Shown: positions 1-12,210, numbered from the stretch's first letter. The stretch: DNA of 64,000 bases from Dysidea avara (GCF_963678975.1 NC_089277.1:18414257-18478256); one strand, 5' to 3'. The notes: a model not told the origin generated them from the letters alone. A program made the numbers and translations.

Positions 1-1069
1 CCTTTCGCCGTCTGCTAGTGAGTTATACGCAGAGAAGGCCATTCCTTACATCTGCTGCAACGGATTAAGTCTTTCTTTGCCTCCTAAAACTAATATAGTG
101 AGCTACACGTGCTGACTTTGTAGATTGGCACCACCAGCTGCGGTATCACGCGACTCATCAATTAATGGGTGTGTCCAGTAAAACTGACGAACGTGTTTTT
201 CCAGTGCCTGTTCACTGCGGTAGAACGAACTAGAACTGCTGCAGTATCACAGGTAATCAGTGTTCCTGATGTTGTTTCACCGTTTAGGTGGAGAAGACTG
301 TGTATGCGTTTCGCTCAGTGCAACACCGTTTTTGCGATAGCTTTTTGCTGTGTTGCATGTCAGCTTTAGAATTGCTACCTCTAGGGAATAATGACATTCT
401 TTCAATATGTGTCTGCAGCTACATTGAAAGATTTTCCAATTTCACCTGGGATCTTTAGAATTGCTTAATATGGAAATTTTGTGGTCCATTACATTCATAA
501 TGCGTTAATTATAAAACATCTAGCTTCTTTAACGGGAATCAAGATGCTCAAAAGTTGGAGCATTTTAGCTGTTTACATTTCCACACTTTTATCACATATC
601 ACACAGTACATAAAAATACAATTTGCTGCTTTCACAATCTAAAACAATAGTGGCCACTGATTTGCAGTGGTTCAAATATCAACCCAGCTAGTTAATCACC
701 CTACAGTGGTTCAATACTTTTCATCCAGGACCCTAATGTTAGCAGGTGTTTCTTTTGCTGAGAATATCAATGTCAGTAGAACAAAATGGTTGGAAGTCTT
801 ATCAGATAATAATTTGCTTCTGCTGGCCACACAATGAGTATTCACTAAAAGTACTCAACAGCATTCATGATGGCCATGACATAAGAAGGCGTTCACATTG
901 CATTCTAACCTGGACCAACCCATGTGCCAGCCCACCTTGTCTCAGCATGCTCAGCACAGCTTGATTACACTGCAGTTAATTTTGAACCATGCTGTACTGT
1001 ACCCAGGTTAGATGGTAGTAAATAGGCAGGGGTTTAGATGTTTTACACATGTATACAATGCTAATCACA
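1..1069. other. No recognised feature
   Basis: AT-rich sequence. Open frames here are short and show no recognisable motif, and no convincing splice-bounded exon or inverted repeat was found. Confidence 0.5.
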
Positions 1070-1195
1070 TCACACTGTTGCTGATTTGCTCACATAATCC
1101 ATACTATCTATGTTGACATTTAAGGATAATAACATCTTCACAATTTTGTTCTGGCCACTGTATGAAGCAACGTGTAGAAGTCTCTGTTGATATTC
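1070..1195 (-). CDS. Ankyrin-repeat exon (partial gene)
   Basis: On the minus strand a pyrimidine-rich acceptor (TTTTCCTACAG) opens an exon reading EYQQRLLHVASYSGQNKIVK and then MLLSLNVNIDSMD. This matches the ankyrin helix-turn-helix pattern (LLHVAsysGqnkIVkmLLslnvniD), about one repeat. Ankyrin repeats are protein-interaction scaffolds. The frame stops at 1070-1072. A GTGAGC donor-like site lies about 20 bases before the stop, so the true exon may end there and continue into an unseen exon. A second ankyrin exon on the same strand lies upstream at 2737-2838, so both may belong to one gene running leftwards out of the window. The family assignment is fairly safe; exon borders and gene integrity are not. 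Confidence 0.5.
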   Translation of the reverse strand, partial: EYQQRLLHVASYSGQNKIVKMLLSLNVNIDSMDYVSKSATV

Positions 1196-2036
1196 CTGTA
1201 GGAAAATGAAATTGTTAGACATGTTGACTACCTCACGTGATTTATAGGAAATAATTATAGCAAAATAATACATGGACAACTTCTAAGAATTTAAAGTGAA
1301 ATATACCACTTTAGCATGGGCATTCAAAGGTACCGCTTGGGGTTTAACTCGCATATTACCTGGGCAATATCATGGGAACGCAATGTGCTCATAGCTTTGA
1401 TGCCCAGCCAGTTAAAAGATACAATACATTTTTGACTCATTATATTGAGCAACAAAGTGTTTAACTATGGGTTTGGGTTTACATGTTAGGCTAGACTCAG
1501 TGTAGTTGCTAAGTTTCAACTAGTTGACAGTTACTAAGAAATGAATGGTCATTGTTTGGGTGATGCATGGATGTGTATTTCTGCTTACCACATGTCAGCC
1601 ATTGAGCAGACCACAAAAGAGGACAACTAGATTTAAATAGGTGAGTAGCTTATAGTCCTAACTACTTAATTTAATATATTAACTTACAATAGCAGAGTTA
1701 GTAGGCTTAATGTAGTACTTACAAAATGCCAAAACTAAAAAACCGGATCCCACAATCTCAAATTTCTGGTGCTGTGTGTAAATCATAATGATGTATGAAT
1801 AACGTTCTAATGGCTATTAGCCCATGCTACTAAACCATCAGATAGTTAGCTGACTTGTGGATGTAGATGGTTCAGGGACGTTTAATCATACATGTTGGAG
1901 TTTGTACAGATAATATGACTCCATCATGATCACTAAAACCAGAAACTGGCTCACAAGACAGCACAGAATATAGGTCAGTGGTGAAGCATAAATCTAATAT
2001 ATATTACCTCTAGTTGGAAAAGTGATTAGTTCAGAC
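1196..2036. other. Probable intron / no feature
   Basis: Lies between two minus-strand ankyrin exons. Nothing coding was recognised. Confidence 0.35.

Positions 2037-2106
<70 letters not shown>
2037..2106. repeat. (ATAG)n microsatellite
   Basis: About 17 uninterrupted tetranucleotide units. Confidence 0.97.
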
Positions 2107-2392
2107 GTGGACAACATCCCTCAGATATTATGGAAATGTGTCTAGTTTTAAATACTGCATACTTGAAAAAAATTTGTATAGCTTTCTTGAAGGATTAAAA
2201 TTTATGAAAAATATTTTGGTTAAGGTTTAAATTTTATGGCTTTGACAGGGTACATATTTATTGAACATCTGTGTTTAAAAGTGCATAACAATAATTGCTA
2301 CTTATAATGGGCACTGATGTATAAAAGGAACAGGGTCAGCTCTGTAGTTCTTTTACCTATCAGGTGAGTGTGCCTAGAGTGATATATATCAC

Positions 2393-2503
2393 TTATACCA
2401 AGACTGTATTGGGTTTTGCTGATATATACCCTTAGCCCACGGGCCTGCGGCCCTTATGCTTCGGGTGTATATATCAGCAAAATCCCTCACAGTTGTGGTA
2501 TAA
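2393..2503. repeat. Foldback (palindromic) element, 111 bp
   Basis: Left arm TTATACCAAGACTGTATTGG and onward is an imperfect reverse complement of the right arm ending TGTGGTATAA. The inner parts GGTTTTGCTGATATATAC and GTATATATCAGCAAAATCC match almost exactly. The loop carries a small GC hairpin (GGGCC TGC GGCCC). Typical of a short palindromic MITE; no clear target duplication was seen. Confidence 0.75.
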
Positions 2504-2736
2504 CTATTACATAATACAGTGTTAAGGGGCAATATGAAGCCACTAATGCACTACTTGCATAACAGGCACCATTCATACATTGTATCTCCTTTGGTATGCC
2601 AATAAACCATGTGTTGGAAGTATTTTGGGCTTAGTTGTGCTCCACCCTCAACTAATATTTCCAAGGCATGGTGAAGATAAACAGTTTCTCATAAAGTGGG
2701 AAGAATTCATGTGATATTGAATATATAGCTACATAC

Positions 2737-2838
2737 CTCATCTATGATACTGTCCATATCAACTCCATCATTTGATATTTTTTCCACAGCCCCGATATCG
2801 CCATCTATGATGGCATTCATCAACATCACTTTTTCCAC
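2737..2838 (-). CDS. Ankyrin-like repeat exon (partial gene)
   Basis: This minus-strand segment of exactly 34 codons is bounded by an AG acceptor (ending at 2839) and a GTATGT donor (2731-2736). It reads VEKVMLMNAIIDGDIGAVEK then ISNDGVDMDSIIDE. The length of one ankyrin unit and the spacing of hydrophobics and G-D fit an N-terminal or divergent ankyrin repeat (aIidGDigaVekiisnGvdmds). Both ends are in phase 0, as expected for exons that each encode one repeat. Together with 1070-1195 it suggests a minus-strand ankyrin gene. No methionine start or further exon was found upstream. Confidence 0.5.
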
Positions 2839-3809
2839 CTAAGGATATCCATATACATGGAGCATACATGCACACTTGTACTGTTCTACATAAGGTATGC
2901 ACATGGTAGTGTGTTGTTTGCTGGTGTGCCACACCGTGTGTATATTGACAGGAAAAAAGAAAACAGCATTTCCACGCATGCATAGCTCCATGGCCCCTTC
3001 TCCAAAGCACACCATTTTTGCATTGTAGCTGTCTGCAAAGTAGGGTGGGCCACACAGAAAATTTGATTAAATTCTCACCAACCATTTAGCCATGGGGGGT
3101 CGGGTTGCTTCAATTTCTTTTCTCACACTTTGTAAAAATAGTTATAAAATGTAAACATGTCGCTAACTCAATTGCTGTGAATTTTGGTGCGAATGGAGAG
3201 TGTATAAAGGTGAATAGAGGACAACCGACAACATTCTTATAAAAATGTGATGTTTTCTTACATCTCGACAATGAACGAATGTATTGTAGGTATGCATAGA
3301 AAATGTGAATCACAAAAAGTAGACCAGCTATGAGAGTTTCTCCAGAGGGATAGAGTCATTTACATGTATAACAGAGTAACTGGAAGGAGGAGCCTCATCC
3401 ATAGTTCATGTGGCACAAGTTATAGTCTAAGCTGCATTTGCTACCTGTATTTTTGCATGGCATTCATTCATTCATTGTCAAAAATTCTTGGGCACATCAC
3501 TATAATTTTATTATATTGATCATTTTTTGTTCAAATAAAATACGCGCATATCCTCTATTGAAGAACATATAAATGTTCCAAGTTTACTATGAATCTGATA
3601 TAATATCCATGGTGTTGTGAAATATTTGTATAATAAAAAAACAGCTACAGGGTAAACTGAGCATGGTGTGCATTGGCTGATAACAATCATAGCAGTGCCT
3701 TATATCATCGTCATTACATCTGTAGATAAGAACAATGATATGTGTAAAAGCAAGCCTCAAAGCCAGTTTATGGTTGGCTTTGGGGTATTTAAATAACAAA
3801 AAGAAGTGA
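2839..3809. other. No recognised feature
   Basis: AT-rich sequence with only short, motif-free open frames. Confidence 0.4.
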
Positions 3810-4330
3810 AATCCATGCAAAAATAGCTAAGCTGTATAAAAGGGTGCTGCTTTCAAAAGCCTGGGTGAAAAAAGTTGTGAAATCAAAGGTGGCAGCCATG
3901 AAAATTGCTGCAATGATGTTAATATAATTGAATTTAATAAAAGTCATTATAAAATGTATTCTCATTATCATTAACGCATGGCTGCCACTTTTGATTTCAC
4001 AAAATTTTCATTTAAGATTTTGAAGGTCACACTCTTTTTTATATGCACAGCTTGGCTGTTTTTTTTTTTTTGTTTTTTTTTGCGTGGATTTAAAATACTC
4101 AAAGAAGTTTAATCTACAAAAAACCACAGCTGTAAAAATGTGTCTAGTGAAGAAAGGTGTGAAATCAAAGGTGATGGCCAAGAAATTGTTGCAGTAATGT
4201 TATACCTATAAATTATTGCAATTGTTCATTAGCATTGACATCACTGTAGCCATTTTCTTGACTGCCACCTTTGGTTTCACCACATTTTTCACCCAGGTTT
4301 TTGAAGGCTGCACCTGTGTGCTTTTGGTAA
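3810..4330. repeat. Cluster of one short repeat in alternating orientation
   Basis: A word set around GTGAAATCAAAGGTGGCAG, with 'CCTGGGTGAAAAA' nearby, occurs four times. It is forward near 3860-3925 and 4155-4205, and reverse-complemented near 3976-4030 and 4240-4325. The similar open frames on opposite strands (ATFDFTTFFTQAFE and ATFGFTTFFTQVFE) come from this repeat and are not evidence of genes. Confidence 0.65.
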
Positions 4331-4985
4331 AGAAATTTCCATCCAATGTCCTTCATAGCCTAAGCAATGTTGTACAAAGTTCCTTGGACATGAATGTTGT
4401 AGTATTGAATGGTACACTGGATGTTGACTACACAATTTCTTTGATGGCAAAAAAAATCATTAAAATGTTCCAGATCAGGGACACATCCAGGGTTCCACAG
4501 AACTCGTTAATAACTATATGCTAATTGATGAGTTGCTGACAAGTTTTTTCCTAAAATTCAGCAAATTTTATTTGTCAAAGAAATACTTAATGCAAGACTT
4601 GTAATGCCAAAACAATTTTACCTCTCTTACTACAAAATAGATGAAATTTCTATTCCAGGAACATCTCCATATGCAATAATCAGATGGCTGCAGGTTCAAG
4701 GCTGCCCAGGTCCAGTCATGGATTTTTTCTTCTTTCTCCTACTTTTCAACATACTTAGTGAAGTTAATATAAACATCTTAGGCCTTTATAAGGCCTTCTG
4801 GTATACAGGCTCTGCCTTTACCAAGTACTTTAATCATAATAAAAAAACAACTACAGAATTAATTATTGTCTTGATCTTTTAGAGGACATATAAAAATTAT
4901 TATCTATGTTTAATTTAAAGCTATAAAAGTTACTTAATTCTAAAGGCTTCAGTTGTATTTCTAAATGGTAAAATCAAACAGTGAA
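4331..4985. other. No recognised feature
   Basis: No motif-bearing open frame, tandem array or inverted repeat noticed. Confidence 0.4.
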
Positions 4986-4989
4986 ACAT

Positions 4990-5270
4990 TAATTGATGGG
5001 GAGTGATTATTTATTTATTTTTATTTATTAAGGTTTTACAGCACAAGTGCTGAAGGTCTGTAGGACACCTGGTCCTACAGCCTATTTACTATGATTAATT
5101 CTCTTCGCCCACGCACGTGTTTTCGAGCACTGATCCGTCATTCTTGGTCGGATTTCAATCGGATCGGTACCATTCAATTCTAGAATTTGAGACAAATCTT
5201 ATGATGCAGGATTGGTGGCGATTCGTTGAACTACGGAAAATACCCTTTAAACCACCGTAACTACCCTAGG
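4990..5270 (-). mobile_element. Retroposon 3' end with TAAA tail (SINE/LINE fragment)
   Basis: Read on the minus strand, a segment ends with a small hairpin (GGCTGTAGGACC..) and then a degenerate TAAA/AATAAA tail at 4998-5035. This resembles the tail of the LINE at 9.95-10.0 kb (GGTCCTGCTGATTAACAATAAATAAA..). No open reading frame is present. The 5' border is a guess. Confidence 0.45.
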
Positions 5271-5466
5271 AAGACACGAATTCGTCCATAACTTTCATGA
5301 GACCCTTATCGGGTTACCAGCCTTCCCCATCCCCCAGCCTACACTAGACTTTTCTCTCCCCTGTGGCCGACAGAACGAGAAACGTTAAAATCGAGGCCAT
5401 AAAATTTTCAAACACAAACTCCTCCCAGGTTTTTCCCCCGATTAGCTTCAAACTCGCTAAATCAAC

Positions 5467-5696
5467 TAAGGTAAATGCGGGTATTTCCGGACAGCGCACA
5501 ATTCCGGACACTTCGTGTATAGCACCCAAGAATGAATCAACTAGAACACACTTTTCGATTTTTATAATCCCTATAAGAATAGCTATTCACAGCAGAAATT
5601 TCAAGGCAATTCGTTGTTTCGTTCCTCGGCTAGCTTGATAAAGGTACCAAAGTGTCCGGAATTGTACGCTGTCCGGAAATACCCGCATTTACCTTA
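5467..5696. mobile_element. Inverted-repeat MITE with 44-46 bp arms, TA-flanked
   Basis: Arms 5467-5512 and 5651-5696 are reverse complements with one mismatch (core GTATTTCCGGACAGCG). Both ends read TA then AGGTAAATGC, so a TA target duplication and a 226-bp element at 5469-5694 are plausible. That would suit a Tc1/mariner-type non-autonomous element. The internal open frame is not coding. Confidence 0.7.
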
Positions 5697-5984
5697 CCCG
5701 TCCAAATCAATGTGTCATAAGGTGGTTTTCGTGTCTATCATTACGTGCTAACTTTGGTTGCGAGATACTTATCACTGTCAATGGCCATTATAAGTTTACG
5801 ATACGCGTATACGGCATCCCGGTATACACGCGTTGCCAATAGAAATCAGATGACGTCACGGTTATAATTTAATATCTCAAAGCTTACAGTGAGATAGGAT
5901 CAATCACTTTAGCGAATTTGATCATGTGATCTGGTGTGTACGCTATCATCCAGCAACTAAAAAAAATTTTTTTTTAACACACCC

Positions 5985-6310
5985 ACCAGTATAAAAGGAG
6001 AGTTTTCGTAGTGGGTGTGGCAAGTCTACGAGCTATGATCGGGCTACTTGACAGTGTACAGAAGGAAGACTCGCCGGGTATACACACTCTGCACCCTGCT
6101 GTGCTGTCCACTACAAGGATAGAGAAGTGTCAGCTACTGCGACACGAATGCAAGCATGACAGGGACTACAGACAGACCTAAAACGGAGGATTACCAGCAA
6201 CACCACTGTAAGGGAGAAGGAAACAGTCGTAGTAGGGGTGGCAATTTAACGAGCTATGATCACTCCAATTAGGCTACCTAACAGACTACACAAGGAAGAT
6301 TCGCCATTAT
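5985..6310 (+). repeat. Two diverged direct repeats downstream of a TATA-like box
   Basis: TATAAAAGG at about 5991 is followed by GTAGTGGGTGTGGCAA..ACGAGCTATGATC. A diverged copy of the same block recurs about 223 bp later (6231 on). Related CTAATAAAACATACATC words follow at about 6348 and 6960. It may be a promoter-bearing repeat; no coding sequence is attached. Confidence 0.4.
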
Positions 6311-6502
6311 GAGAGATACAGAACGGAAGATTACGTTCAACTACTCTAATAAAACATACATCTACCTTACCAGGCTTCGAATCGTGGACAACATCATGAA
6401 GTGACTGTTGCAGTCTTCAATGTGTAGGGAGACATAAGATACGTTTTCATTCCTTGGTAACTCCACAGGGACAGCTGAAACTTCTAGAAGCTCTATTACT
6501 TA

Positions 6503-6939
6503 GGCCCCTATTTGGTGATTATTAGTTTCTCATCCAGCCTTTCTAATTATTATGATGCGGGCGGGAGGGTATTACCATTATGCCATTATTTTCACATTGA
6601 TGTACAGACCTTGTCCAAATTGTCTTTCTTTCTTACTACAAACATTTCCTTCAACAGCTGATTCTGCTTTTTGTGATCGTCAACTGTTTTTCGACAGTCA
6701 ACTGAAAGCGAAGTCGATAGAACACGATTGCAACTGGCACTGCAGCAATTTGCTAAGGAAAACAACAATTCTCCTGGCGATATATAGCGAATTGTAGCGT
6801 TCATCAACAAAAAATTATAAGTTTGGCATCACGTGTTCTTCTGAGCATGCACAGAGTCAGTGAATAATGGCTTACCATGCGGTAGCTTGAGAAGGATGCG
6901 GGCGGTGGATGAGAAACTAATAATCACCGAATAGGGGCC
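6503..6939. mobile_element. PIF/Harbinger-like MITE, 437 bp
   Basis: Terminal inverted repeats of about 33 bp (GGCCCCTATTTGGTGATTAT and its complement). The element is flanked on both sides by TTA (6500-6502 and 6940-6942). A three-base TTA/TAA duplication together with termini starting GGCCC is characteristic of PIF/Harbinger. The interior has no transposase. A related end word (GGATGAGAAACTAATAAT) recurs at 63540. Confidence 0.75.
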
Positions 6940-6942
6940 TTA

Positions 6943-8200
6943 TCTCTGTTGAACTACCCTAATAGAACATACATCGCGATATCTACCCTAATAGAACACA
7001 CACAACCTCTCTACCAACAATCAATCAGTCAATCTCTCTAGAAACCACTCTTCATATGAAGGATTCATCTTGGTAATGCACCTTGATTCAGAAAGCAACA
7101 AAAGAACTCTTCTCTATCCAAATCCACATGGTTGTGTTGACCTTGCTCAGTACAGCTGATATAATACTGTACTGCATACACACTTGGTCATGCGATAAGT
7201 AAACATTACACTACCATGACTAGGATGTAGATATAAAACTACAATTCAGTTACTCAAATTGACTACATAAATATACAAAATGAATGTGCCAAATGCAAGT
7301 TGAATTAGAACATAGCTCATTGTGGTGATGCACCAACTATTGGTAAATTGATCCTCATACCACACTCAAAGACTTTGTTAGTTCATGCAACATCATCAAA
7401 GTTGAGTACATCCCTGCCATTCAAAACTAATCTTTTTCATGGTTGTAATGGGACACATCTTGATACGCCACCTTCATGAGAACTGTGTTCTGCATGAGTA
7501 CTGTACAGATGTGCAGAAATTCCAGTGCACAAAGCCACCAACATTATAACTCACACACTGCCACACACAATTGAGGAAATTATGTATACACATCAGTAGC
7601 TATGTGTAATCACGTCTTTGTTGGTATGTAATGATGTGAACTCCTTGCTCATTAGTAATGTTCAAATTTAAGTGTATTCACACAATAGGACATAACAATT
7701 GTCTTAGTATCATGCGCATTTTGCGCGGGTACCACTAGTTACTATGAACTGTAGACTGAAACTACTATTATGTACCATGCTCCCCATTTTTTAAAGTCTG
7801 CCTGTGACTATCATGAAGTGATAAAGCTTCCACAATCCTTGAACTAATACAGAGAACATACAATTACTTGACCACTGATCAGTGTTATGGCTAGCTGAAT
7901 CCAGTTTGATCACACCTAGAATTTAATTCTGAATCCTTAAATGTAAATACTACAGTATTTTAGTGTATATGCAGACACTACATGGCTAATATGTAGCTCT
8001 TGTAGATGAACGTCTCAAGATCACAATAGGGCTGAAACAAATAGTGATTTAACTATCTGGATATCCCAAATAAAATCTTTCTGAGCATCCTAAGGATAGC
8101 AACATCATCACTTGCTGGAAAGCTACGTAATTATACATTTTGTCATGACACACTCTTTGCTTTGCTCACTATTTACGTTACGTTTTTGGTCACATAGAAA
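6943..8200. other. No recognised feature
   Basis: Only short open frames. No endonuclease domain precedes the LINE that follows, so that element is 5'-truncated. Confidence 0.4.
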
Positions 8201-8242
8201 TTGAATCTCAAAAACAACAAAATCCTGTTTTAACACAGCCAT

Positions 8243-9809
8243 ATGCCAGCATCCTCATATCCATCTATAAACAACATTGATATATCACCAAATGGGGTTT
8301 TCAAAATACTATCTGAGTTGGATCCCTATAAATCCCCTGGCCCTGATGCTATCTCTGGACATTTAGTAAAACAAACTGCTGCTGAAATTACTCCGATGCT
8401 GACCCATCTCTTTCAACAATCTTTGTCCGCTGGTGTGGTCCCTAGACAATGGAAACTAGCACATGTCACTCCCATTTTCAAATCTGGCAAAAGATCTGTC
8501 CCACAAAACTACCGACCAGTATCTCTGACATCAATCATTTGCAAAGCAATGGAACATATACTCACAAGTCAAATTATGAAACACTTGGAAGCTCATGATA
8601 TCTTAGTCCCCTGTCAATTCGGCTTTAGATCAAGGCATTCCTGTGAATCGCAGTTGCTTACTGTTACTGATGACTTTGCAAAAGCATTGAATAATAAACT
8701 CCAAGTAGATGTTGGTATACTAGACTTGTCCAAAGCATTTGATAAAGTTCCACATAAAAGACTGCTAAGCAAAATTGAATTCTATGGCATTAGAGGCAAG
8801 ATTTTGGCTAGAGTCTTTCTTGAGCAATCGCTACCAACAAGTTGTCGTAGATGGTTCCTTTTCTAATTATTGTAAAGTCACATCGGGAGTACCACAAGGC
8901 TCAGTTTTGGGTCCTACCTTGTTCTTACTGTACATAAATGATATAACTGAGGGTATTAGTAGCCAAATGAAACTCTTTGTAGATGATTGCTTAATATACA
9001 AAGTTATTCACAGTTCAACAGACCATCAAACACTCCAACAAGACTTGACAATACTGTCAAAGTGGGCAGATAAATGGCAAATGGCTTTTAACATCAGCAA
9101 ATGTAAGATAATGCAAATTTCAAATCACCATAGCAAAAGTTTATTTTCGTATGTAATGAATGGCACCTCACTGGCAGTTACAGAACAACATTTGTATCTT
9201 GGAGTAAAGTTACATCACAGACTTTCATGGAAGCCACATATAGATTACATCTGCAATAGGGCAAACAGAGCTGTTGGTTTTCTGCGACGAAATCTTCAGC
9301 ATTGTCCTAGCCATCTACGTGAGCTAGCATATAAACAATTTGTCTTGCCTATTTTAGAGTATTGTTCCCCAATATGGGGTCCATATCACCAAACCAACAT
9401 AAATCAATTTGCAAGTAGAGATGGTCCAACATAGAGCTGCTCGTTTTGTCACAGGTCAACCATGGAGACGAAATAATAGAGACAGCATCACTAACATCCT
9501 TGAAAACTTGCAATGGCCTACACTACAAGAACGTCGCAAATCAGCTAGACTAGTTTTACTATATAAAGTACTACATGATTTATTAATTATACCGAACTGT
9601 TATCTCCAATTTAAATCTACTGTATTACGGACCCGACACTCACACAACTTTAAACTAGTACCTTACCAACCAAGAATTGATGTATATAAATATTCCTTCC
9701 TCCCAAGAACTGTACCAGAATGGAATAGATTAGATGATGAGATTATTGAGACTGACTGTGTTGAAGAATTTAAGCAAAAATTAGCCCCTTCTATGTATAT
9801 AGTTAAGTA
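8243..9809 (+). pseudogene. Non-LTR retrotransposon (LINE) reverse transcriptase, 5'-truncated and frameshifted
   Basis: This encodes the reverse transcriptase that would copy the element's RNA into DNA at the target site. In order, three frames show: fingers (SPGPDAISGHLVKQ; QNYRPVSLTS; FGFRSRHSCESQL), motif A (VGILDLSKAFDKVPHK), then after a frameshift near 8806 the segment ESFLSNRYQQVV and motif B (SGVPQGSVLGPTLFLLYIND). Next come motif C (LFVDDCLIY, an FVDD variant of the usual catalytic box) and the thumb. After a second frameshift near 9408 follow HRAARFVTGQPW and the closing WNRLDDEIIE. No endonuclease domain lies upstream. The layout is that of jockey/CR1/L2-type elements; the clade was not determined. 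It is inactive from truncation and two frameshifts. Confidence 0.9.
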
Positions 9810-10002
9810 ACTTATCGTAATTGTATATATTTTTATAGTTTATTATTGTAATTGTACATATGTATATAATTAAGTAACTTGTCGTAATTGTACATACTTA
9901 TATAGTTAAGTAACTAATGGAAATTGTACACATGTAATTGCACATCAGCATTATACCCCTGGAGGGTCCTGCTGATTAACAATAAATAAATAAATAAATA
10001 TG
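9810..10002 (+). repeat. LINE 3' UTR with tandem units and AAAT-type tail
   Basis: Three degenerate units built on TTAAGTAACTTATCGTAATTGTA follow the stop codon, then a short hairpin-like GGAGGGTCCTGCTGATTAAC and a (AATA)n tail at 9980-10000. The tail marks the 3' end of the LINE, as in elements that use microsatellite-like tails rather than poly-A. Confidence 0.75.
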
Positions 10003-10521
10003 TTATATACACAAAAACATATAAACAGAATCACAACAACTACATGCAACTGAGTATGGTTTCCGTATACCACAGACCTTCTTTAAAAATCTTTGCAAGT
10101 GTTAACTTTGTTTCATCTACCAGGGGTCTAGTTTGTAATGATTTACAAGCTCTGAAAAATTACCTTCTTCACTTATTCCACAGCTAACATTACAATACAA
10201 CCTAGAGTTCTAGTTGCTGGAACATAAAGGGCCATAACTTCAAAACCAAACATTGCCAGTTCAGTTTGCTTGCATGGCTATAAGACTCACCTGGCATAAT
10301 GTATAAATAGCTGCATAGTAATCAAGCAGTTATACAATTGTAAGGCATCATTTCAATTGCCTGTTACCATCTTTGACTCATCCACTTGTTCGATCGTGCT
10401 TACTTAGCACAAGATGTCGCTTTATATCTTCATAGGCTTTCCAACTAGCTGGCTATAGTATATTGCAAGAGTTAATAATTGAGGAGAGAGAAGGGTATCT
10501 AACACAGAGCCTCTATATATC
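10003..10521. other. No recognised feature
   Basis: No coding or repeat structure seen. Confidence 0.4.
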
Positions 10522-10614
10522 AGTAAAACAATAAGAAGTTTTATATCCCTACTCTGCATTTCCATTATGATATCTTGAGCACAGTAGGGATATGACATTT
10601 CTTATTGTTTTACT
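10522..10614. repeat. Foldback repeat, 93 bp
   Basis: AGTAAAACAATAAGAAG..ATATCCCTACTCTG pairs with CACAGTAGGGATATG..CTTATTGTTTTACT. The arms are about 35 bases with few mismatches and a short loop. Confidence 0.7.
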
Positions 10615-10712
10615 ATGATCGTACACTATACTCCAGCTTGTTTCAGTACTTTTTATCGATGTGCTATGGTCCTTACTCTAGTTGAAAATTCCAATTTTTT
10701 GAGTACTTGTAT

Positions 10713-10881
10713 ACAAATGATTCTGTGTGAGTCAAAGGGATTCCTTCCATAAAACTCTAGTGCACTATATATGTCAAGATTGTTTTTAATCATCACCATT
10801 TCCTTGTTCTGGAAGAGTATACTTGTTAACACATTAATTTTGATTTGATGGAATCCCTTTGACTCACACAGAATCATTTGT
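10713..10881. mobile_element. MITE with 32-bp perfect terminal inverted repeats
   Basis: ACAAATGATTCTGTGTGAGT and onward at 10713-10744 is exactly complementary to 10850-10881. No clear target duplication and no coding interior. Confidence 0.75.
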
Positions 10882-12138
10882 TGAGGCTCTACATGTATGC
10901 AGCTAGTACTATGTTAGACACTCTCTGTTACTGCTTAGCTACATATAGGTGGCTTGTTTATTCTAGCTACTAATAATAACTACCCATTTGGTTGCTAGGT
11001 GATTATGCATTTTTGTAGCCCAGGGAAGTGACCACGAATACCGCTATTATATAATAGCGACTATCCCCTCTACCCACTAAACTTCATAACAACAATGCTC
11101 TATAACCATTAGTAATAACAACAGTGCTTGTATATGCAGCTTAATTACAGACATTCTTGAGATACAGACAATAAGTAGTATGCATGTGGTTACCAGAGAG
11201 AGGTTTCACTGTAGCTAACAATTATATTACTCCACTATATACGAATGGTAATGGCTTTGTACAGGGAGGTAAATTGGGCAAGACGAGGCAGTGTTCTGCT
11301 ATGATAACGCTTATAGAATCAAACAAGGGTGAAAGTGAGGCATATAGTATATTGCAATACAAATACGTGCATGCATCAAATAATCACAGTGGAATAGCTA
11401 GCCTTCCAAATTACATTATTGAAGCAGAAACTTTAGAACTTTAGAACACTCTTAATTAAGATTTGTTGTACTTAAAAAAAAACTTTCTGAGAGTTACCCC
11501 TCCTGGATAGTCAGCTGTATTTTTGTCTTTCCAGTATAATCATAATCATACAATCAGTTAAAATAATTCGTCTGCTTTCGCCCAATGAGCCCATTTTGCA
11601 TCGCCAAAATATGTTTACTACATTTTACCTTTATCATGACTTGGTTCCAGCTGTAAAAAAACTAGAAACAATGTTCATTTCGATTTCTGTGCAACAAAGT
11701 CTCTAAAGTCCCCACACTAAGTAGCCCATTTTTTCCAATTATGATATCATGCTACTACCAGTGTCATTGCCGGATATTGTCCATTATTTGGAAAGCCAAA
11801 AAGCAATAGCTATAATTATAACTATTACATAGCACATTATTCCCAACACTGTGTGACAATCTAGAAACTTTTCCAATGAAAAGTCAGTGAAAATTCAGGA
11901 CAGCCCCTTTGACCTTCATTTAATGGTAGCTAGCTTATAGAGTCTAATTATTGTGGTAGAAAGTGACACTTGGCATAATTCACCACAAAGAGATCACTAG
12001 ACTATGTTATCTAGCTACTTGCTGTAGTATAGCTCAGGCTACCACTGTACTGTCAGGTCTTTACGGCTGCCGCCGGCCATTTAGCTAACTGAATCTGGCT
12101 AGCGACGATCAATCACCCACATTAATGAATACCATTAC
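10882..12138. other. No recognised feature
   Basis: A small perfect palindrome (CGCTATTATATAATAGCG) lies near 11042. Otherwise there are only short frames. Any introns or later exons of the candidate minus-strand exon at 12139 would fall here, but none were recognised. Confidence 0.35.
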
Positions 12139-12210
12139 CTTAGTTGGCAATCTCTTCTTCAGTGCTTCTTCATCTCCTCCAACTGTAACTGTAGCGGTCA
12201 AATCCGTCAT
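12139..12210 (-). CDS. Candidate first coding exon of an unknown gene
   Basis: On the minus strand an ATG (12208-12210) opens 24 codons, MTDLTATVTVGGDEEALKKR then LPTK, running in phase 0 into a GTAATG donor at 12133-12138. The upstream sequence is richer in CpG than its surroundings (GCCGCGGTGAG, GCGTAACGCC), as in a promoter or 5' leader. No downstream exon was identified and the protein was not recognised, so this is tentative. Confidence 0.3.

Noticed and set aside
5363..5638. 91-codon open frame
   Set aside because: It overlaps one arm of an inverted-repeat MITE and has no motif.
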